DNA from: Sphaeroforma sirkka
Taxonomy: Eukaryota; Opisthokonta; Ichthyosporea; Ichthyophonida
Length of the DNA: 47,500 bases
Reading direction: 5' to 3'
Assembly: GCA_001586965.3 (NCBI GenBank)
Contig: LUCW03001873.1
Span: forward strand, 1-47,500
A program made the position numbers and the translations under genes. Below are positions 1 through 10,269 of this stretch, in pieces. Under the pieces are notes generated by a model, which did no database searches, had not been told where the DNA came from, and saw only the letters and a list, made by a program, of their open reading frames with translations. How positions within the stretch are numbered: the stretch's first letter is position 1; each line of letters opens with the position of its first letter.

Positions 1-483
1 TATATACCTGTGAATGCAAGTGTGCACACATGTATGTATAATTTGGCCCTGGTTACAACGCAAGCTTTTAACATTTTTTTGTGTCTGTGCCTGTTCTTAT
101 GTTATACATTGGCATTGATGATGTGTGCACGTGGACTAGACCATAGTATGGGATCTGCGCGTGGATTGAAGATCTATTCCTTCGTCCACGTAGCTTTGCT
201 GAGAAGCAGGAGATCACGAGCACAGATACATGTCGCGCATTAGCTTCCAGGTCCCCAGATTCTGAACCATCCCCCCCCCTCCCCTAAAACCCCACTCAAT
301 ACATTAAAAAAAAACTCGCTTGGTAGATGTTGGTAAGAATAGGTTGAATTTTGCTGTGAATATGGTGGTTCATTTCGCGTAGCCATGCGAAGGAAGTTTC
401 TCCTTCCTTTTGAGTCTTATCGTATATAGCACACTTATATTGATATTCTAATCTCGAGTTACCTTGGTGGTATTGCTGTGCAG
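1..483. other. Left-edge non-coding stretch (probable IPO5 intron)
   Basis: No convincing exon was found. The stretch has a C-rich run near 270-290 and an A run near 305. It ends in the acceptor of the first visible IPO5 exon (AG at 482-483). Because the first importin exon is already deep in the protein, this is most simply the 3' part of an upstream intron. Confidence 0.6.
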
Positions 484-621
484 GTTTTGGATCGTTTGGC
501 AAGGGCCATGGGTGGAATGACTATTCTTCCGTTTGCTTTCCAGAGTATTATGGCCATGTTGCAGAATGCACAGTGGCAACAAAGACATGCGGCCCTCCTC
601 ACCATCTCTGCGATAGCTGAG
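484..621 (+). CDS. IPO5: IPO5 exon (first visible)
   Basis: The acceptor is TGCTGTGCAG and the donor is GAG|gtgtgt, phase 0 at both ends. It encodes [11 protein letters not shown]...LLTISAIAE, matching the human ALDRMACGLGG...LMALSAIGE stretch. The last 15 or so bases and the donor recur six more times in the following intron. Confidence 0.95.
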
Positions 622-1848
622 GTGTGTGTAGTGGAAAAATCTCTCATATGTCTGTGTATGTGTTGTGTCAACCACCACTATATGCATGTCTGTATGTATG
701 TAGATTATTTATATATTGGGCATACGCCCCACTTCAACATCTCTGCGATAGCTGAGGTCTGTGTAGTGGCTCAGTCTCTAATTTGTCTGTGTAGTGTCAA
801 CCACTACTACATGTATGTCTGTATGTATATATATCATTTCTATATTGGGCATTCTCCCCTCTTATCCATCTCTGCGATAGCTGAGGTCTGTGTAGTGGCT
901 CAGTCTCTCATATGACCGTGCAGTGTACACCAATCAACATGTATGTCTGTATGTATATATATCATGGGCATACTCCCCTCCTGACCATCTCTGCGATAGC
1001 TGAGGTGTGTGAAGTGGAACAATCTCTCATATGTCTGTGTAGTATCAACCACTACTACATGTATGTCTGTATGTATATATACGATTTTTAAATTGGGCAT
1101 ACACCCCTCCTGATCATCTCTGCGATAGCTGGGGTGTGTATAGTGGAACAATCTCTCATATGTCTATCTAGTGTCAACCACTACTACATGTATGTCTGTA
1201 TGTACATATACCATTTTTATATTGGGCATACACCCCTTCTCACCATCTCAGCGATAGCTGAGGTGTGTGTAGTAGAACAATCTCTCGTATGTCTGTGTAG
1301 TGTCAACCACTACTACATGTATGTCTGTATGTATATAGATCATTTTTATATCGAACATACTCTCCTCTTCCTCATCGCTTCGATAGCTGAGGTGTGTGTG
1401 TGTCTCATATATCCGTGTGGTGTACACCAATCTACGTGTATGTCTGGGTGTATTCAGGACCTTTATAATGGGCTTATATAAGTGACGTTTTATTCTTGTC
1501 GTTCATGCCGTGACTCTTCCAATGTTGAATCTCATACCTCTCTCTCTCGCACAGGGTTGCGTCAAGCTAATGAAACCCGAACTCGAGAAGATCGTTGCCA
1601 TGGTAGCAGCCTATATCAAAGACCCACACGAGCGCGTAAGACACGGTACCTGCAATGCCTTAGGTCAAATGTCCACAGATTTTGCACCTGAGTTCCAGGT
1701 TCAATTTCATAGTGTGGTAATCCCGGCACTGGTGGTGGGTATGCACGACAGCAACTTCAGGGTACAGGCGCATGCCGCAGCAGCCCTTGTCAATTTTAGG
1801 TGAGACTGTTATTCGAATATGTATACGCATACACACACAAACACACAT

Positions 1849-1918
<70 letters not shown>

Positions 1919-2066
1919 ATCTATCTATCTATCCATCTATCTATCTATCTATCTATCTATATGGTTATATATTATATATATATATATATATATAATATAC
2001 AGGTATGTATGTATGTATGTATGTATGTGTGTTTTGTGTTGTGTATGTATGTATGTATGTATGACA

Positions 2067-2097
<31 letters not shown>

Positions 2098-5000
2098 TGT
2101 ATGTATGTATGTATGTATGTATGTATGTATGTATATATGTATATGTATATGTATTTGTATATGTTTATGTATATGTATGTGTATAAAGATGTGGATATGC
2201 ATTGTGTTTCGCTGATCACACCGGTGCTCTAGCGAGTTGGCAATTTCACACAATAAAAGTGAACAACAGATCTCGCCATTCTACAACCGTAACTGTACGA
2301 ACAACTAAAGAGTTAGAAAGTCCTGCTGCTACATAGCAGGCCAATCACAGTCATATATACATAAATCTATGATCCTTAAGTACATACATGGATGCCTATG
2401 CCTCGTATACCATATCTGTCCATATCCATGTATGATTCGATCGCACCATAGCACACACATACATACATCTATGATCCTTAAGCACATATATGTATGCCTA
2501 TGCTTATCCATATCCATGTATATGGTTTGATCACACCATAGTACTAACTCCCTGTCTTCCGCACACAGTGAACAAGCAGACTCCGCCGTGCTACAGCCGT
2601 ACCTGGACGAACTCTTCACAAGCCTGTATAACCTGCTGAGCAGCGACAAGCGCATCGTACAAGAACAGGCCATCACCACCATCGCCACCCTGGCCGACAG
2701 TTCGGAACACATGTTTGTCAAGTACTACGACACCTTTATGCCGTTGTTGATCAATGTGTTGGACACAGCCGACCAACCGGCGCACCGGACCTTGCGAGGG
2801 AAGTCGATTGAGTGTGTGACGCTGATTGGTATCGCTGTAGGGGCAGAGAAGTTTAAGGCGGACGCCGGGCGAGTGATGAACATTATGATGCGCACACCCG
2901 CGGAACAGATGGAAGCCGACGATCCCCAGATACAGGTGTGTGATGCGGTACGGGGGAATGGGTGGATGTTGTAGGCCTTGTATGTGTTGGTGTTGCTAAT
3001 TGGATATCACGCCAACTCAGAATACCACATTCACACAAATATTTCTCCCCCTCTTTTTCGTTGGGGGTTGGTTGGTTGGGTTGCGACCCGTTTTCAAAAA
3101 TACAGTTCTTCATGTCCGCGTGGGCCCGGATCTGTAAAATCTTGGGACCGGAATTCATCCCATACCTGCCGAGTGTGATGCCGTTGCTGTTAAAGAACGC
3201 GCAGTTGACACCAGACGTTGCTCTGGTAGATCCGGATGATCCTAAAGACGAGGCCAAATACGACCCAGCCGACGGATGGGAGTTTGTCAGCTGGGATTCC
3301 CAAAAGGTAAGGCAGTCTGGTATATGCGTATGTTTTTGTGCTGTAGTAGAATCATATAGTGTGCGTGTATGTATGTATCCGTATACAGGGACATGCATTG
3401 TATAGGTGGGTGTAGGTGAATGTTTATGATATCAAAGAGGTTTAAGAGTTTGACAATATATGGTCAAAGTATGTATGGACCTGTGATCCATATAAAATTT
3501 TCTTATGTATATGTTTTGTAGTATTTCTATGTAAGAAACGTAGAAGCAATTGAAGGATTGTACACCTACATGCATATTTCTATTCTTGTGATGTGTTGTA
3601 TCAACATCGAACATAGATCTTCTTCTTGTGATGTGTTGTATTAAAATCGAACATAGATCTACACACAAACCGACGGATGGGAGTATGCCACTTTGGGTAT
3701 TCGCAGTTTATATTCTGTTCTTGGTTTGGGTTAAACCTATTGAGCTTTGTCTGTGTGTGAAACCTATGCCTACGCACCAATAGGTCCGTCTACATCGAAG
3801 TACAAACTATAGTCTAATCCACTCAGTACTCAGTAGGATGTATCAGGTCTCACGTTTTATGTACCTATATTGCTTCCTTTCGCACACCCATGATACCTGA
3901 TATGCATCCACCGCACCAGCTCAAAGGCATGTCCACCCCTCACTTCATACCCAAAGATCGGTATACAAACCTCTACCTTAGAGGAGAAATTCAACGCGCT
4001 GGAGCTCATCACTACGTACGCGGCCGAGTTAAAGAGCGGCTTTGTGGACTATCTACCCGAAGTCACCAAGATCATGGTACAGTCTCTCAAGTTCTTGTTC
4101 CACGATGGCGTACGTATATCAGCCGCCCAAGCACTGCCGGCCTTGCTGGTGTGTGCTGTAGAGGGTAGGTTCCCACCCGCACACATCAAGGAAATGTGGA
4201 AGTAAGTGATAGGTCTATGGTGAAATGTGGGTTGTATGTGGAAGGAAGTGATTCGTTTATGTGTTTTATGGGGAAGTAAGTGATTGGTCTAAGGTTAAAT
4301 TTTGAAGGCAGTGATTGGTCTATGGTTAAATGTGGAAGGTAGAGTGATTGGTCTGTGGTTAAGTGTTGAAGTGAGTGATTGGTTATGGTTAAATGTGATA
4401 GTATGCGCTTGGTATATGGCTATATGTAGAAGTACCTGATCGTTATGGCTGTGGTGTCTAATTGGTAAGATGGCAGGGCAATGTTCGTGTTCGGGTGTAG
4501 TGGCAACTGTGTGTAGGATCGTGTATAAAGATATTTCATAGTAGAGTGCGTTTGTCGGCAGCACACGCCCTCTTAACCTTGCTGGTGCGTGTCGCAGCGG
4601 GTAGTCTACCCCACCACCAACCCGGCTACACCATGTATATGTAGACGTAGCTACGTATATACTATTTTTAGATTTGCCTTTGTATTTGATTCAAAACTCA
4701 GTTATGCGCGTGCAGACATGTGTGTAGTTGTGTTTGTGTGTGCATAATCATGGAATTACAGAACGTATTGTCATATACGCGTTCAACTCGTTCGTCTTAT
4801 TTCTATACCTGTCGCCCTTTCAGTACAGCCTGTTTTTTTGTCTGTTCTAACGCGTTTCACCTTTGCTTCCGCCCATCCATCCGTCTGCGTGTGTGTGAAC
4901 GTTCATCACAGATACATGCTCAGTGTCATCTGCCCCTCGCTTGAGTCTGAGGTAGACACGGACGTTGTGTATGAGTTTGTGGGAGCGCTTGATAAGGCTC

Positions 5001-5168
5001 TGAAGGTTGTGGGCGACAATAGCTTGGATGCCGAGGATATGAATTTATTAGGATTGGCTCTTAACTCGCAACTGGCACAGCTATTAGAGCGCGCGCAGAA
5101 TAGACAGATCTCAGAGACGGATCAGGACTACGATGAGGAGGTATACATACATACATACATAAATATAT

Positions 5169-5223
<55 letters not shown>

Positions 5224-6928
5224 TGGTAAAGTGTTTCTCGCTACTTTCCTGAAGTACGCAAACAATACATTTTAACATCTTGACACCGACTGTATATAGG
5301 CCTATGAACACCCATGGCATATGTCAGTTCACTTGTTTTACACAAACATAGGTTTTATTTTGTGCGTGCTAGTGTGGAACCACACAGACAACAGTCTCGA
5401 CAGATTATCACTCTGCTCGCACTCTTGTGACAGTTCTGTTTCGGCCATCGTTCTACACCAAAGTAGGATCGCTAGTTGTGTGACCCTGTCAGTGGTTTGA
5501 TAATTCGGTATCGAAATCCCACACGATTTTATATCTCCTCTATTCCGGAGTTTATTTTGCTTAAGAACCAACTATACCTTACTCTACATATACATATAGA
5601 CGACTAATGTTCAGCTTGGTAAAAGCGGCACTATAACTGGATATCTTTATCACGTAATAACATTACACCACACCTTCACCAAATCTATCGGCTGGAATCT
5701 ATGTACTTGTAGGTGCTGTACAAAGACCAATAGCACCAATGATTTGCCCATGAAATTGGGATTTAAAACACTTTGTGCCACACCAACGTGGAAAGGTTTC
5801 TATGTTTGTACACAATCTAAGAAAAACCCCTAAACCCTAACAACCCCATCTTTTTTTAACCTTCTCTCATAGTACGCCGAAGAAGTCAGTGAAGAAGCCT
5901 CGGGGGATGAGGCTGTGATCAGAGACATATCTGAGCTCATGCACACACTATTTGCTACACACCGCACCAATCTACTGCCGCTGTGGGATATGGTGTGCCC
6001 TACCCTGTCCCAGTTTTTGGGCCCAAATAAACCCGCGTCAGACAGACAATGGGCAATCTGTATCTTCGACGATCTGGTGGAGTTTGGAGGTGCTGAGTCG
6101 TTTAGATATGTACAAGTATGTTAGGTTGCTTCATTTTTCTTATGAATGAATGTTTGTGGGCCTATGTGCGAGTGTCTGTCCGCCTGTAATGTGAATGGTA
6201 CTGAGTCGTTTAGATATGCACAAGTATGCTAGGTTGCTTCATTTTTCTTATGAATGAATGTTTGTGGGCCTATGTGCGAGTGTCTGTCCGCCTGTATTGT
6301 AAATGATGCGCCATAAGATATCCATGTTTGTGGTATGTGGCTGCCGTATCTACGTATATTCTCCACATGTAGGTGTGTACCTCTGCAGTCAAACCAACAA
6401 TTCTTCCACGGTCTTCGATACTTTATCCATACATACATACCTACATACGTGTCTTGATATATACATACATAGATACGTACATTTTTTATCATGTATTTGT
6501 CTATTTTTGCACATTTGATAGCATAACTTCATCCTCATTCCAAACCCACATAGCCCCGACTGTTTCCAATCCCCGCCCAAGCGCGTATCTCCTGCTAACA
6601 CTACAACAAACTTACCTACAGTTTTTCCTAGAATCCATCGCGGCGAGTCTTCTGGATCCCAATACGCATGTAAGGCACGCTGCTGTGTATGGGGTGGGGG
6701 TAATTGCGAAGTTTGGTGGCCCATCATACATTCCCATGATACAAGCCAGCATTGCACCGTTATGTAAGGTTATAAAAATGCCCGAGGCCAAGAGTGCGGA
6801 TAATGTACACTGCACGGAGAATGCGATATCAGCAATCGGTATGCAAGTATAGGTGTTTACGATGGATGAGTATTTTGTGTATACAATATAAATTCATATT
6901 CATAGTATATATATATATATAGATATAG

Positions 6929-6974
<46 letters not shown>

Positions 6975-6995
6975 ATATGTATGCATGTGTATGTA

Positions 6996-7032
<37 letters not shown>

Positions 7033-9396
7033 GTATGTGTATGTGTATGTATGTGTATGTGCATGTGTATGTGTATGTGCGTGTATGTGTGCATGCGTAT
7101 GTGTATGTGTATGTGTATGTGTACGTGCATGTGTATGTGTATGTGGCATGTGTATGTGTACGTGTGTATGTGTATGTGTGTGTGTGTATGTGCATGTGTA
7201 TGCGTAATGTGCACGCGTGTGTATGTGTATGCGTATGTGCACGTGTATGCGTACGTGTATGTGTATGCGTACGTGTGTGTGCATGTGTATGTGTAAATGT
7301 GCATGCGCATGTATGCGCACGTGTACGTGTATGTGCATGTGGCAATACGCGCATGCGCATGTGTGCACGCGCACACGCGGCACGCAGCACGTGTAGCACG
7401 CATAATGCGCAATATGCATGTGTATGTGTATGTGTGCAATGCACGTGTATACGCGATACATGCATTACGTGACAGTGACAATGATACGTATTACGTGTAC
7501 ACGTATCATAATATGCATATACGCATTACGCATATGTATATGTAACACGTATTACCGCATAACGCATACGCAATATGTAATATATGACACGTATATGTAT
7601 AATAATAATATATATGTAATGTTCATGTTCATGTCCCATGTCCCATGCCGCATGTCCCATGCATGTCCATGTCCAATGCGATTACGTGTATACGTATATG
7701 CATATGTACACGCACATGTATACATTACGCATGCGCATGTATACGCATTACGCATACGTATGTATATGATATTTTGATCGTTAACGTGAACACGTACGTA
7801 TGTGCATGTGCGCATGTGTATGCGTATACGCGCACCGAATGTATATGCACGCACGTGTATGTGCATGTGCGCATGCGTATGCATATGCGCACGTGCATGT
7901 GTATGCGTACGCGTACGTGTATGCATGTGTATGTGCGTACGTGTGGCATGTGGTACGTGTATGTATATGTGTATGTACGTGTGTATGCACGTATCATATG
8001 TACGCGCACGCGTACGTGTGTACGCGCATGCGCACGCAGTATTGCACGTGCATGTGCACGTGTATGTGCATGTGTATGTGTATGTAGCACGTGTGTACAT
8101 GTGGCATGTGTAATGCATGTATTCGTATGTGTATGCAGCATGCGTATGCACGCACGCGCACGCAGTACATGTGTATGTGTATGCAATAATGTATATGCAT
8201 GTGTATGTGTATGTGCACGCATGTATGTGTATGCGTATGCGGTGTAATGTGGCTGCATGTGTATGTGTATGCGCATGTGTCCAGGCCCAGGTCTGAGGCC
8301 TTGTGTTTGTGCTTGTGACATGCATTGTGTATGTGTATGTATGTATATGTATTACGTATATGTATATGCATAATATGTCCAGGCCCAGGTCTATTCCAGT
8401 GTTTGTTTGTGTTTTGTTTGGTGTGTGTGTACGCATAATACGCATTATGTATATGTATAATGCATTACGTATATGTATTATATGTAATGCGCCCAGGCCC
8501 TGTGCCCAGGCTCCAGGCCCAGGTTCCAGGCCTTGTGTTCCAGGTATGTATATGTATATGTGATTTGTATATGTATATATTACATGTGCATGCAGTATGC
8601 ATACGTATTATATGCTTATGCATATGTAATATATATATTATATATTATATATAATAAAAAACGCATAAGCATATGTAAAATGTATATGCAATACTGCATA
8701 TGTGCATTACGTATATGTATATATTTTTATTAACGTATAACATACGTAGATATATGTATGTACATGATACATACATGTACATACACATGTTCATGAGAAT
8801 CATGTTAATGTCCATGTCCATGCATGTGCATGTGCACGCGTGCACGTGCATGTACATGTGCATGTATGATGCATATGCATATGTATATTTTTATTATTAA
8901 CGCATTAATCCATATGTATATATGTAATGTATATGTATGTACATGTTCATGCAATGCATAATAATAGATATATATATGTACATGTACATGTATATGTACG
9001 CACACATACAACTACGTACACGTATGTGTACGTAAACGTACATGTAAACGTGTATGTAAACGTATATGTAAACATATATAAATATGTAATACGTGCATGT
9101 TTATGTTTTATGTTTATGTATATGTATGTGTGTGTGTGTGTGTTTTGTATATGCACATGTACACTTTACATGCATATCTTTACATGTGTATATATGTATG
9201 TATATATATGCATATGCATAATATGCATATATGTATAAGTATATGTTTATCTGTATGTATATGTGTATATATATATATATAATATATGTATATGTATGTA
9301 TATGTATGTATATGTATGTATATGTATATGTATATGTATATGTTTATGTGTATGTGTTTGTATATGTACATGTTCATTTACATGTACCTTTACATG

Positions 9397-9440
<44 letters not shown>

Positions 9441-9933
9441 GTATGTACTCATTATGTATGTATATCTGTATGCATATATGTATATGTATGTATGTATGTA
9501 TGTATGTATATCTGTATGCATGCTTGTATGTATGTATGTATATCTATCGAGCGACAGAAGGATCAATTCACCCGTCCTCGTTTTTTCTATAAATCTCTTA
9601 CCCCCTACTACTATACACCCATTACAGCCAAAGTATGCATGGCGCACAAAGACAACGTACCGGACATTAACCAAATCAACGCCGAGTTCATATCTTGGCT
9701 GCCTGTAACCCAAGACAAAGAGGAAAGCAAGTATATCTACGCCTACATGTGCAGTCTTCTGGAAGAGAGTAACACCTTTGCACTCGGGCAAAACAACAGC
9801 AACATGCCCAGGATTGTCAATATTCTGGCGCTGATAGTAAATTCGGTAAGCTAAAACATGCCCAGGATTGTCAATATTCTGGCGCTGATAGTAAATTCGG
9901 TAAGCATGCCGGATAATTATATATATATATATA

Positions 9934-9988
<55 letters not shown>

Positions 9989-10215
9989 ATCTATATCTAT
10001 ATCTATATCTATATCTATATCTATACCTATACCTATACCTATATCTATATCTATATCTATACCTATATCTATACTTTTGTTAGATATATAGATATAATTA
10101 TATAGCTATATATATATATTTATATACCAATATACTTATATATATAATGTTTTTATCTATTTATATATATATATATATATATACATGTATATATATACAT
10201 ATGTAAATATTTAGA

Positions 10216-10269
<54 letters not shown>

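Noticed and set aside
6829-9250. Long frames rich in His/Thr/Tyr or Val/Cys/Met
   Set aside because: Low-complexity translations of the alternating purine-pyrimidine tract, present in overlapping frames on both strands. IPO5 exons join across it by homology.
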